Positions 47,823 through 56,343 of a DNA stretch of 64,000 nt are shown piece after piece. Position numbers and translations under genes: made by a program. How positions within the stretch are numbered: the first letter of the stretch is position 1; each line of letters starts with the position of its first letter. Below the pieces are notes generated by a model that searched no databases, was not told where the DNA came from, and worked only from the letters and a program-made list of their open reading frames with translations. This DNA is from Synechococcus sp. M44_DOE_062. GTDB lineage: Bacteria > Cyanobacteriota > Cyanobacteriia > Thermostichales > Thermostichaceae. The stretch covers positions 1 to 64,000 of the forward strand of contig DVDX01000049.1 of NCBI GenBank assembly GCA_015295985.1, read 5' to 3'.

Positions 47823-49358
47823 CTAAACAAACAATTGGCTGCGCTGCTCGACCCGCAAAGTTGGCCCCAAGGCATTGAGAAGAGAGACGCCGTAGCTGCG
47901 GGCAATGATGCGGCTATCCAAAATGGCCACCCATCGGGTGGGTGAGCTGGACTCTTCACGGGAATCAGGGCCCTGCCGCAGAGGGGCGACAGCCCGTTGC
48001 AACTGGGCAGCGGCCACCGGCAAAAGGTACTGACGGAACCAGTCCTGCTGGGTGCGTTGCAGATATTGTACCCGTCCGGCCACCCTTGGGTCTTCCACAG
48101 AAGGGAAAGGCAAAGTGGCAATCACCATCAGCTCAGGGCGCGGCAAGCCGGCCTTGTGGTGCAGCCAGTAGGGCCAGTCGCAGACCAAAATGCCCTTTTC
48201 GCCGGGGAACGGGCTGTTTACCCGCACCCGTGAGCCGAATTCGGCAGCCAAAGCCGCTCCCACCTGGGCTTGCAGAGGCTGATCCGACACCAACACCACC
48301 ACAAAGCCTTGCGCCTGAGGGATCAGCTTTTTCAGCTCTTGCAGCAGGTGATCCCGAAATAGAGGGCTGTTGGGCAAGGGCAGGCGCGGCAAGTAGAGGG
48401 ACAGCTCCGCCCCGCCGGAACGGGGCCAACCCTCGCCTGAGGCAAACCGCAACGGCGTCAGATCCGGCAAGCCCAACCGTCGCCGGTAGGTTTCCGCCTG
48501 GCGATCCAGATCCAGCGCTTCCCCGATAATCACCACCGGCTGTGTGGCCCAAATGGGGGCCAGCCAATCGTGCAGAGCCGTCGGGCTGTGGTGAAGGCTG
48601 AGGCGACCGGTTTCTCGGTCGGTTTCGGCCCACCAAATCCAGTGGGAAACGGGATCCCGCTCAGAGCTGAGCCGCCAGCGGATCTGATCCCAGGGATCCG
48701 GCAACCAGCCGGGGTAGCCTGTCACCAAAGACAGCGCAGCATCCAGGTGAACCAGTTCATCCGCTTGGAGCAGACAGCGGGCAAGAGGTCGCCGCAAAAG
48801 CTGCAGGGACAAATTGACCTGAACCTGGGAGAGCTGCTCTGCCTCAGCAGGGAAGAGCTGCCGGAGCTGTTGCCAATGGCTGGCTTCCAGGGTCACTGTC
48901 AGCGCCTGGTAGGCCCAATCCTCCAGGTCTTCGGCTCCGTCGAGGATCAGAGGGATCCCTGTTGGCACTTGCGAGGATCCCTTTCTCAGGCGAGCTTGCA
49001 GCCAATCCAAGGGATCCACCAACAGCAGCCCCTGGAAATCGGGATCCGGCCAGCGGTCTTTTTGCAGGACGGGCTTATGCAACTGCAGGGTGTGCTGTAG
49101 CCAGGGGATCTCTTCCCCCAAAATTTGCGCCTGCACAGGAGCTGTAGCGCAGAGCAAGGTGGGGTTGGGCCACATTAGGGCTGGCAGCAGGTAACTGAGG
49201 CGGTGCTGACCCCCGGCAGGCACCTGGATCAAGGTGCTGCGACCCAACCGCAACCCTCGCGCCACCATGCGAGCCATTGTTAACTGGTGGGGCCACAGGG
49301 CTTCGGGAGACTGCCGCAAAAGCTGCCGCAACTGTTGGTGGACTTCAACCTCGATCAC
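47823..49358 (-). CDS. DinG-like helicase-fold protein lacking Walker A
   Basis: The 511-residue protein has the outline of a superfamily II helicase: LWPHQLTMARMVARGLRLG then STLIQVPAGGQHRLSYLLPA where a Walker A G-x-G-K-T would be, and PLILDGAEDLEDWAYQALTV where DEAH would be. The phosphate-binding lysine and the DEAH glutamate are absent, so it is unlikely to hydrolyse ATP. Later motifs such as GFVVVLVSDQPLQAQV and GILVCDWPYWLH resemble the second helicase domain. The start is GTG 49358. Its cellular role is unknown. Confidence 0.6.
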   Translation of the reverse strand: MIEVEVHQQLRQLLRQSPEALWPHQLTMARMVARGLRLGRSTLIQVPAGGQHRLSYLLPALMWPNPTLLCATAPVQAQILGEEIPWLQHTLQLHKPVLQKDRWPDPDFQGLLLVDPLDWLQARLRKGSSQVPTGIPLILDGAEDLEDWAYQALTVTLEASHWQQLRQLFPAEAEQLSQVQVNLSLQLLRRPLARCLLQADELVHLDAALSLVTGYPGWLPDPWDQIRWRLSSERDPVSHWIWWAETDRETGRLSLHHSPTALHDWLAPIWATQPVVIIGEALDLDRQAETYRRRLGLPDLTPLRFASGEGWPRSGGAELSLYLPRLPLPNSPLFRDHLLQELKKLIPQAQGFVVVLVSDQPLQAQVGAALAAEFGSRVRVNSPFPGEKGILVCDWPYWLHHKAGLPRPELMVIATLPFPSVEDPRVAGRVQYLQRTQQDWFRQYLLPVAAAQLQRAVAPLRQGPDSREESSSPTRWVAILDSRIIARSYGVSLLNALGPTLRVEQRSQLFV

Positions 49359-49452
49359 AGTTCAGTACGTCGGGGATCTGCCACAGACGGTAGGGTGAAC
49401 TAGCCTATTCTAGGGTAGAGAAGAAAACCAAATCCCATCTCTGGGGCGAGCG

Positions 49453-50445
49453 ATGTCTCTTCTTTCTGCTGTTCCCACAGAGAGCCAAGCCACTGCACAG
49501 ACGGGATCCCTGCTCCTAGACCGCTCCGGGTGGGGCCGTTTGCGTATGCGAGGATCCCCAGGCTTGGACTACTTGCACAACCAAAGCACTCAAAATCTGA
49601 AGGTTCTCCAGCCAGGGCAGGGGGCTGACACCGTTTTTGTAACTCCCACCGCCGGCATCCTGGATCTGGCAACGGTGTACGTGGGAGAAGAAGACTGCTG
49701 GATCTGGACCTCACCCCAGCGGCGCAGCCTGCTGATGCAGAGTTTGAGGCGCATGCTGCCTTTGGTGCGGGGAGCAGAGTTGAAAGATGAGACAGACCAG
49801 ACCTTTGGTTTTGGGTTGCTGGGTTCCCAAAGTCAGGCTCTCCTGGAGAAGGTGGTGGGCTCAGAAGGGATCCCAACCGGCCCCTATGAGCACCGCACCG
49901 TGGAGATCCAGGGGATCCCTGTCCATCTGGCTTGGGGCACGGGTCTTGCCCAAGCGGGGTTTACCCTCTGGGGCACTATTGACCGAAAAGCAGCTCTTGA
50001 GGAATGCTTGCTCCAAGCCGGGGCCAAGCTGGCCGCACCTGAGCTGTGGGAAGCCCTGCGCCTAGAAGCGGGTCGCCCTGCTGCCGACCAAGAGCTGACC
50101 CCAGACTACAACCCCCTAGAAGCTGGCCTGTGGCAGGCTGTTTCCCTTGGCAAAGGTTGCTACGTTGGCCAGGAAGTCTTGGCCAAGCAAGTGACCTACA
50201 AGCGCATTCGGCAAACCCTGTGGGGGATCTCCCTTCAAGGAGAAGCTCATCCTGGCACAGAGATTTTGCGGCAGGGGGAAAAGATTGGGCTGCTGACCAG
50301 TGCGGGCCTAACTTCGCAAGGGTACTTGGGATTGGGATACGTGCGCACCAAATTCAATCCTGCCGAGGGCTTGGAAGTTGAAGTCGGCTCAGTGCCAGGA
50401 GTGCTGACCCGAATGCCGTTTTTGAGCTTCCCGCCCATTGTCTAG
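49453..50445 (+). CDS. ygfZ: YgfZ/GcvT-type folate-binding Fe-S protein
   Basis: YgfZ binds tetrahydrofolate and helps assemble or repair certain Fe-S enzymes, including those modifying tRNA. The 330-residue protein has the family signature KGCYVGQE at 234-241, preceded by DYNPLEAGLWQAVSLG. The GcvT-like fold is complete, including the N-terminal LDYLHNQSTQNLK. A decayed second copy of this gene lies at 54.7-55.1 kb in the same orientation, with the dynamin cassette between. Confidence 0.93.
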   Translation: MSLLSAVPTESQATAQTGSLLLDRSGWGRLRMRGSPGLDYLHNQSTQNLKVLQPGQGADTVFVTPTAGILDLATVYVGEEDCWIWTSPQRRSLLMQSLRRMLPLVRGAELKDETDQTFGFGLLGSQSQALLEKVVGSEGIPTGPYEHRTVEIQGIPVHLAWGTGLAQAGFTLWGTIDRKAALEECLLQAGAKLAAPELWEALRLEAGRPAADQELTPDYNPLEAGLWQAVSLGKGCYVGQEVLAKQVTYKRIRQTLWGISLQGEAHPGTEILRQGEKIGLLTSAGLTSQGYLGLGYVRTKFNPAEGLEVEVGSVPGVLTRMPFLSFPPIV

Positions 50446-50514
50446 GATTGTTTTTGCGGCAGAAACCTCTCCTCTCCCACTGCAAGGGAGAAACACGGGC
50501 AAAGGATCCAGAAC

Positions 50515-50772
50515 TCATAGGTCAAAGTGGCGGCGAAAGCGGGGATCCCGTTGATCCTTTTTGCGTCGGTTGCAGGTTTTGCACAACGTTTGCAGATTGC
50601 TGATATCGTTACTGCCCCCTTGGGCAATGGGGATGATGTGATCGATCTGAAGCTGAACCTCTGTGGACGATTTTCCGCAACTGCGGCAGCGGAAGCCATC
50701 TCTTTGGAAGACATACTCCCGCACGGATGCTGGAATTGGGATCCTCTTGCCAGATTTTCTCTCTTCCATCAT
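50515..50772 (-). CDS. Small HNH endonuclease
   Basis: The 85-residue protein is an HNH domain almost alone: VREYVFQRDGFRCRSCGKS, then LQIDHIIPIAQGGSNDISNL and CKTCNRRKKDQR. The two zinc Cys pairs and the H-H-N residues are all present. It is the last gene of the dynamin operon; its ATGATGA start overlaps the stop of the preceding KGK-like gene. HNH proteins of this size serve in restriction, intron mobility or phage defence, and the role here is unproven. Confidence 0.85.
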   Translation of the reverse strand: MMEERKSGKRIPIPASVREYVFQRDGFRCRSCGKSSTEVQLQIDHIIPIAQGGSNDISNLQTLCKTCNRRKKDQRDPRFRRHFDL

Positions 50773-51176
50773 TCATCCATGTTGCGCAGATCGTCCAGTG
50801 GAGACTCTTCATTTAGAGATTCTGACATCTCCTGTTCAGGCTCTTTTGTCAGAAACTCAGGATTGTCACGATAAAAGTCAATCGTAACTTCTACCCTTAC
50901 TTTAACTCTACCGGTCTGCCAACAGTTGGTTTTAGGGGAAAGAACCGAGCATGGAACTCCTTTGTAGAAAAAATGAACTTTATCTTCAGGGGGGAGACCT
51001 GTTTGGATCTCAGACGAACTTAAGTAACTGTCTAGTCCACTTCCCATTTGGTCAAACCTTAGGAAATAGGAATGAATAAAGTCGCAAAGCTTAGAAATCA
51101 GGTAGACTCTGTTTTTGTTAACAAAAGTGATGACTCCGTCTCCCAGTTGGCTAAGATTGATGGATGTTTTTGTCAT
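50769..51176 (-). CDS. KGK-like small protein with SPLDDLR tail
   Basis: The 135-residue protein has the core VPCSVLSPKTNCWQTGRVKV followed by RVEVTIDF, aligning with the two neighbours upstream (CxxLxPxKxWxxG[RK]). This resembles the cyanobacterial KGK family, named for a Lys-Gly-Lys-type motif, function unknown. Near the C-terminus it has ESPLDDLRNMDE. The start ATG 51176 has GAGGTGA upstream. Its stop overlaps the HNH start. It lacks membrane helices. Confidence 0.7.
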   Translation of the reverse strand: MTKTSINLSQLGDGVITFVNKNRVYLISKLCDFIHSYFLRFDQMGSGLDSYLSSSEIQTGLPPEDKVHFFYKGVPCSVLSPKTNCWQTGRVKVRVEVTIDFYRDNPEFLTKEPEQEMSESLNEESPLDDLRNMDE

Positions 51177-51186
51177 TTTATTCACC

Positions 51187-51564
51187 TCAAGACGTAGAGA
51201 CAGCTTGAATAACCCGTAAATCGTCCAGTATAGAATCTCCTGACTTTCTAGGAATGCTATCTTGAGCTACTGCTCCAGAGTCTGTAGGTTGGTCATCGGG
51301 AACAAACTCGAAATAAACCTTGACCGATATTTTGCCAGAGATCCATGACTTTCTGGGCCGCAAGACTCGAGATTTTTCCCCATTTAAGAGAGTTGTAATA
51401 CCTACTCGAACACTTCTCGAGTGAAGATGACTGTTTATCCGGTATGTCTCTGCAAAAAAATAAGAGGTAATTGCACTGTGCAAGGTACTTGGAAAGTAGA
51501 TTTGATCACCAATCTCAACAACAGTTTCCCTATCATCCTCTCTCAGGACTATCGGATCAACCAC
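51187..51564 (-). CDS. KGK-like small protein with SILDDLR tail
   Basis: The 125-residue protein has the paralogous core SRVLRPRKSWISGKISVKVY followed by FEFVPDD, then DSILDDLRVIQAV near the C-terminus. An AGGAGG lies six bases before the GTG at 51564, which is chosen over a GTG at 51585 that sits upstream of that Shine-Dalgarno. The N-terminal half, with ETVVEIGDQIYF, aligns with the short strand-rich start of its neighbours. Confidence 0.68.
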   Translation of the reverse strand: MVDPIVLREDDRETVVEIGDQIYFPSTLHSAITSYFFAETYRINSHLHSRSVRVGITTLLNGEKSRVLRPRKSWISGKISVKVYFEFVPDDQPTDSGAVAQDSIPRKSGDSILDDLRVIQAVSTS

Positions 51565-51581
51565 TGTATTACCTCCTATTT

Positions 51582-52004
51582 TCACAGACTTTGCGAACCA
51601 ACATCTTCACGAAGGTCATCCAGAGGGGATCCGCTGCTGCCCTCTGAGACTGTATCCTCTGGCTCAAACTCTACAGTGATCCGCAATCTGACTCTGCCTT
51701 TTTCCCAATCTTTCTTGCCCGGCACCAAGAGCTGACAAGCAAGTCCCTGCCCAAACCACTTCGCTTCTTGCATCAACTTTTCTTCTGGCTTGGGAGCAAG
51801 AAGGCTACTGGCAATGTTGAGCAAGTCTTCCGGCGGCAGGATCCCTGAGGATCTCAAGGCCGCGATGAACAAGCGATGCAGCTCTTCTTTCTTGGTCAAG
51901 TCCTCTTGGGCCGCTTTGACCAAGTTGGCAACCTTAAAAGTTTTCTCCCCTACGGAGAGGATCCCTTCTGGGTGCTGCTGTAGAGGTATCGATTTGGATC
52001 CCAT
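51582..52004 (-). CDS. KGK-like small protein with SPLDDLR tail
   Basis: The 140-residue protein is the clearest KGK relative of the three: GILSVGEKTFKVANLVKAAQ at the start and WFGQGLACQLLVPGKKDWEK followed by GRVRLRITVEFEPED. The C-terminal region carries GSPLDDLREDV. The start ATG 52004 (MGSKSIPLQQH) is chosen over a TTG at 52046. It is the first gene after the dynamin-like GTPase, 48 bases downstream. Confidence 0.72.
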   Translation of the reverse strand: MGSKSIPLQQHPEGILSVGEKTFKVANLVKAAQEDLTKKEELHRLFIAALRSSGILPPEDLLNIASSLLAPKPEEKLMQEAKWFGQGLACQLLVPGKKDWEKGRVRLRITVEFEPEDTVSEGSSGSPLDDLREDVGSQSL

Positions 52005-52052
52005 GACTTTATCTCGATCAAGTGAAAGGCAAAAAACTAAAGACAAGACGCT

Positions 52053-54587
52053 CTATCTCAAATCATCGAGGATGCTATCTAATTCTGGAAAACTCCCGTC
52101 TATGGGTGTAGAACGACTAAGAGCGCCTGCTTCGCTTGCACTGCTTTCACCTACTTGCTGTTCAGGAAGACTTGCCAAAATCTGAACTGACTCGCCAACA
52201 GAGGAAGGCTCAGGACGAGTAATCAAGGGCAGCATCTCGCGATTGAGGCCCAAAGCTTGCAGGCAGAGGTTGATCCCAGAAACAGCTTGGTTGTACTTGT
52301 CTATGTTTGCCTCCAGTTCTTTCAGCCGCTGTTGGTTAAGCGCAATTTTCTCTTCAGCTTCTTTTCTGAGAGTTGCTTCCATGAACTGCTTTGCTTCTGG
52401 GTACTTTTGTAAAATCTCATCGGCTACTTGCTTGGCAACCGGTAATAGCTGAGTTTTTAGAGTATTGTTGGTCTCTTGTCGAAAGCTAGAACGCACTGTC
52501 TGGCTAATTTTCGGCTCGAAGTCAAGCTTAAGTAATTGTCGGATTCCAGGCTCTGCGTCTTGAATGGCAGAGATGTCGTATGATTGGCTGGTTTGTCTTA
52601 GGACTTCTCGAAACTGGTAGATCGAGAATGTTCCTTCGTCGTAGAAGCGGGGACTTTCTCTGAGGTAGCGGTCGCACTCCTTTCGAGCACCATTGACGAG
52701 AGAACTCAAAGTTACCTCTTTAACCAAAAGAAGCTTTTTCTCCAAGTCCCCATCGGATCCCAGTAAGCGAAACAACTGCCTGTAGTAGCTCGAGCTGCGA
52801 ACGTCATCAACAAGGCGACGAAAGAAGTTCTCTACAAGCGTGCTGGCTGATTCTACCAGGATGTCCTCCAGATGGTTGGATAAATAGTAAAAGGCTTCGA
52901 CCAACACAGCTAAAAATGGGGCTGTGGAGTTGCGGGGACGGATGCGAACAGCTTGACTGTAAACATTGTCCAACGAAAAAGTATCCAAAAGCTCATCTAG
53001 CCTTCGTACCATCCTAGCCTGCAACTTGCGGAAGTCATTCTCAAATTCTTTGTTTTCTCTATTGATAACTTTATTGACTACTGTCTGGATATGCTCGTCG
53101 AACTCTCGGCCAATACTGGCTAGCTGCTGATTAATCAGCGCCAGCTCATAGGAAATCATACTGTCAATATCTTTGGGCTGGCTATCAATGTCTCGGTAGA
53201 GATCTAGATAGGACTTCCTCACCTCGATGCAGAGAGGTTGCAAATCATCGGCCAGCGCGGAAAATAGCTGTGGCCGCTTTTCTTCCGTTAAATAACGAGT
53301 GATCCCAGCCCGAAAGTCTTCAATACCGCTATCCTTAATCATATACTCAATCAAAGGTTTTCCCCACTCTCTCAGAATCCGAATGTAATTATTGATTGGT
53401 GTATCGTACCCATGCACAGAAGGACGAAATGGGGATCCAACCAACCTACCTGACGTGCAGTACTTGTTAAACTCGCTAACAAACTGGGGTGTTTCTTCCT
53501 CACCACCCAATTCTTTGATGCTTTCTGAAAAAATCGTATCCAGTCCAAATCGATCCTCAGGGGTAGTTGTCTTGATCTGGGAACCATAGAAGCCGAGAAG
53601 GCCGCTTGTCTTGAATACGCGGAGCTGACGAAACTGCTGGTCGATAATGTTTTCCAGTCTCTGCTTTAGTTGCGCGTTGTACCAAGTCTCATCAATCCGG
53701 TTAAATACGTAGAAGACGCGGTCTCTAATGCTATCATTACCTTGAATATGCTCAATAAGCTCTGTCTCTTCCTTGGTCAGCTCACCCGTTGCAGCACACT
53801 TGAGAACGCAAACAACTGCGGACGTATCCGGATCGGCAATTTTTCGATAAGTACGCTCTGCATCCGCTTTGACTGGAGCATCGATCCCAGGAGTATCAAC
53901 AATAACGTTCCCATCTTCCAGCAAGGGGTGGTGGCAATAGTATTCCACCTTTCGCAAAACTGCACTATTAGCACCGCGCCGGGCAAAACCCGCAGCTTCT
54001 CTCAGGTTGCCGAAGTTGAGCTGCTCCATTGAGAAAACTTTGTTCTCGGTAGAGTGAATTTTGTCCCGGTTCTGCTGGAAACCTGTAATCAACAAGCGAA
54101 GTGCATCCGCCTGCTTCGCCCGCTCTGACTTGCTTTTGCCTCCCTCCTGCTGAATAATAGCCTCAGCACGCTCCTTCAGGGGATTCAGTGCAGTGTCTTC
54201 CAGCCTGCTGAGTGACGGAGCCAAGTTTAGGAAAGCGCAGAAGGCGGTCATCTGTTCTTGCACTTCCTGCTCGCTAAGAAAAGTGAGCACTACCCTCTCC
54301 GCATTTGGCTCTGCGTAGGCGATGTAGCACTCTGTCCCTGTGGCGTGTCCCTCGGCGCTGTAGAGAAGCTCTCTTTCTAAGAGGGCATTGATTAGCATAG
54401 ACTTGCCAGCACTGAAAGCACCGGCAAAGACAATCTCGAAGGTTGGAGAAATAGCTTTGCTGAGGGAAGCTTGAATCCGAGTGGTATCTTGCTTGCCTGA
54501 AAAAGTGGAATCCTGATGCCAGAGTTGCAGGATAGCTTCAACCTGCTCTTTCAAGTTCTCACACTGAGGCAGGAGCTTTACAGACAT
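52053..54587 (-). CDS. Dynamin-like GTPase with C-terminal SILDDLR
   Basis: This bacterial dynamin-like protein (844 residues) should bind and remodel membranes on GTP hydrolysis. The G domain is complete: G1 FAGAFSAGKSMLINALL (about 54-70), G2 Thr in HATGTE (83-85), G3 DTPGID (231-236) and G4 NRID (296-299). A long helical middle region follows, with a hydrophobic stretch APFLAVLVEAFYYLSN that could be a membrane paddle. A coiled coil lies near 755-790, then a flexible tail ending DSILDDLR exactly at the C-terminus. That last heptapeptide recurs in the three downstream proteins. Confidence 0.9.
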   Translation of the reverse strand: MSVKLLPQCENLKEQVEAILQLWHQDSTFSGKQDTTRIQASLSKAISPTFEIVFAGAFSAGKSMLINALLERELLYSAEGHATGTECYIAYAEPNAERVVLTFLSEQEVQEQMTAFCAFLNLAPSLSRLEDTALNPLKERAEAIIQQEGGKSKSERAKQADALRLLITGFQQNRDKIHSTENKVFSMEQLNFGNLREAAGFARRGANSAVLRKVEYYCHHPLLEDGNVIVDTPGIDAPVKADAERTYRKIADPDTSAVVCVLKCAATGELTKEETELIEHIQGNDSIRDRVFYVFNRIDETWYNAQLKQRLENIIDQQFRQLRVFKTSGLLGFYGSQIKTTTPEDRFGLDTIFSESIKELGGEEETPQFVSEFNKYCTSGRLVGSPFRPSVHGYDTPINNYIRILREWGKPLIEYMIKDSGIEDFRAGITRYLTEEKRPQLFSALADDLQPLCIEVRKSYLDLYRDIDSQPKDIDSMISYELALINQQLASIGREFDEHIQTVVNKVINRENKEFENDFRKLQARMVRRLDELLDTFSLDNVYSQAVRIRPRNSTAPFLAVLVEAFYYLSNHLEDILVESASTLVENFFRRLVDDVRSSSYYRQLFRLLGSDGDLEKKLLLVKEVTLSSLVNGARKECDRYLRESPRFYDEGTFSIYQFREVLRQTSQSYDISAIQDAEPGIRQLLKLDFEPKISQTVRSSFRQETNNTLKTQLLPVAKQVADEILQKYPEAKQFMEATLRKEAEEKIALNQQRLKELEANIDKYNQAVSGINLCLQALGLNREMLPLITRPEPSSVGESVQILASLPEQQVGESSASEAGALSRSTPIDGSFPELDSILDDLR

Positions 54588-55314
54588 AAGAGAGCAATCT
54601 CCAGAAAGGCTGCTGGGATTATAACTTGCCTATGCTTGAAGTGAGGATCCCTACAGGAATTTTCTTCAGTGCTGGAGCTGTTCGAGATTTCGACCTAAGT
54701 CTAAGTCCAGATACCTACCTGAGCTCCTAAGTGAGAGCAAGGTTTTTTGTTGGCCAACACCGGGAAACTTCGCTGCCATCGTGACCCTCTCCGCCAGCAC
54801 CCCAGATCTGGCAACGACGTAGATGGATCCCAAGCCGGGGCGGAGCTGGCCCTGACAAAATTTTTGGGAATCTCTATGCCTAGAAGCTGGTCACCCCCCC
54901 CCACCGAGCAAGAGCTGGCTCCAGACTACAGACTCCAAAAGGCAGTCTTGTGGCAGGCTGCTTCGCTTGGCAAAAGTTGCTGTATTGGCCAGGAAGTCTT
55001 GGCCAAGGGAGGGATGTATGGACACCCTGTAGGGGATCCGTCCTGGCGCAGAGGTTTTGCGGCAGGGGGAAAGGATTGGTCTGCTGGCCGGTGCTGGCTT
55101 GACTTCGTAGGGGTGCCTGAGATTGTGCGCCAAGAAAGAAATTCTTAAAAAGCCTTCGCCAGCCTTAAAACCGCATTTAGGATTGGCTTCTAGGGTTCGT
55201 TAGTGAGCAGCCTGCGTCTTTGTTCGCAGATGACCCGATACCGAACTGGCTAGGCTTTGTCAGCCCAGCCTGTTTTTCAGTGCAGGTGCTCGAGCCGTCA
55301 GCTTAGTCTTTGCG
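54588..55314. other. Junction region with ygfZ remnant
   Basis: This region of about 730 bases lies between the divergent dynamin operon and ctaA. It contains the decayed ygfZ copy (54747-55148). The first 100 bases should hold the dynamin operon promoter and the last 150 the ctaA promoter; no clean consensus is identified for either. Confidence 0.5.
54747..55148 (+). pseudogene. Decayed second copy of ygfZ
   Basis: A 133-codon frame includes EQELAPDYRLQKAVLWQAAS followed by LGKSCCIGQEVLAK, aligning with DQELTPDYNPLEAGLWQAVS and LGKGCYVGQEVLAK of the intact ygfZ. The DNA is also recognisably similar before and after this block (for example GATCTGGCAACG at 54804, TTTTGCGGCAGGGGGAAA near 55057). 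The middle third of the gene is deleted and the frame is altered outside the matching block. It has the same orientation as ygfZ and lies on the far side of the dynamin cassette. Confidence 0.85.
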
Positions 55315-56337
55315 ATGCCTTCAACTGCGATGGACTCTTCGATCTCTCAATCCCAACCTTCTTCCCGGCGGGATCCCGTGTCCCTAGGTAAGCTTTCCCT
55401 GCGCATGGGGCAAGCCCTGCTGGGGTTAGCCTTGGCTACTTGGCTGCTGATGGGGCTGGGCAGTGCCACCCGTGTCATGAATGCTGGGCTTTCCTGTCCA
55501 GATTGGCCCCTTTGCTATGGAGCAATTGTGCCCAGCCAGCAGATGAACCTGCAAGTTTTTTTGGAATGGTTTCACCGCATGGTGGCTTCTGGGGTAGGCT
55601 TGGCTACCCTGGTTCTGATGGGGTTCGCTTGGCTGAAGCGCCAGGTATTGCCTGCGTGGCTGCCCTGGGGTTTGAGCTTGGCTTTTGTTCTGGTTTTGGT
55701 GCAAGGGATCCTGGGCGGGCTGACGGTCACGGAGCTGCTGCGCTTTGACATTGTGACGGCGCACTTGGGCACGGGCCTGCTGTTTTTTGCCACTTTGCTC
55801 ACCTTGGGATTAATGGTTCTGACAAGAGCCAGTTCTAGGGACTCGGTTCTGTGGGCGCGAATGGGCAAAGGGTCATTTTCCGTTGGCTACTTGCCTTGGT
55901 TGGGCTTGGGGGCGGTGCTGCTGGTGTATGTCCAGAGCCTTCTCGGCGCCTTGGTGGCCTCCCAATGGGCTTTGCATCAATGCTTTGCTGCCGGCGAGCT
56001 GTGCTGGGTGATGAATAGCCACTTGCTGGGGGTTGCTCCGGCCACCCTCGGGGTGTTGGCAGTAGCGGTAGCTACCGGGCTACGGCGCAAGTGGATCCCC
56101 CGGCTTCTCAAGTTCTTGGGTCATGGGTCTGTCGGCCTGCTGTTGGCCCAGGTGGGGATCGGCATCTTGACCTATCGTTACCGGCTGCAGGTGGAGCCCC
56201 TGACGGTGGCCCATCAGATGGTGGGGGCAGCTTTGCTGGCTTGTCTGCTGGCTTTTACGGTGCTGGCCTGGCAAATGCGAACCCAGAGGGAAGAAGCCCG
56301 GTGGATGGCTGTGACTGCAGAAATGACCGGTGAGTGA
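55315..56337 (+). CDS. ctaA: Heme A synthase
   Basis: CtaA oxidises haem O to haem A for cytochrome c oxidase. The 340-residue protein has eight hydrophobic helices in two similar halves. Conserved residues are visible in GSATRVMNAGLSCPDWPLCYG, FHRMVASGVGLA (His), VTAHLGTGLLFFATL (His) and VAHQMVGAALLACL (His). The internal Cys pair region QCFAAGELCWVM matches the family. It is six bases from ctaB, with which it forms an operon. Confidence 0.93.
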   Translation: MPSTAMDSSISQSQPSSRRDPVSLGKLSLRMGQALLGLALATWLLMGLGSATRVMNAGLSCPDWPLCYGAIVPSQQMNLQVFLEWFHRMVASGVGLATLVLMGFAWLKRQVLPAWLPWGLSLAFVLVLVQGILGGLTVTELLRFDIVTAHLGTGLLFFATLLTLGLMVLTRASSRDSVLWARMGKGSFSVGYLPWLGLGAVLLVYVQSLLGALVASQWALHQCFAAGELCWVMNSHLLGVAPATLGVLAVAVATGLRRKWIPRLLKFLGHGSVGLLLAQVGIGILTYRYRLQVEPLTVAHQMVGAALLACLLAFTVLAWQMRTQREEARWMAVTAEMTGE

Positions 56338-56343
56338 ATTTCC

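Noticed and set aside
50515..54587. The dynamin cassette as a prophage or integrative element
   Set aside because: No integrase, portal, capsid or attachment-site pair was seen. Recombination through ygfZ explains the flanks better.
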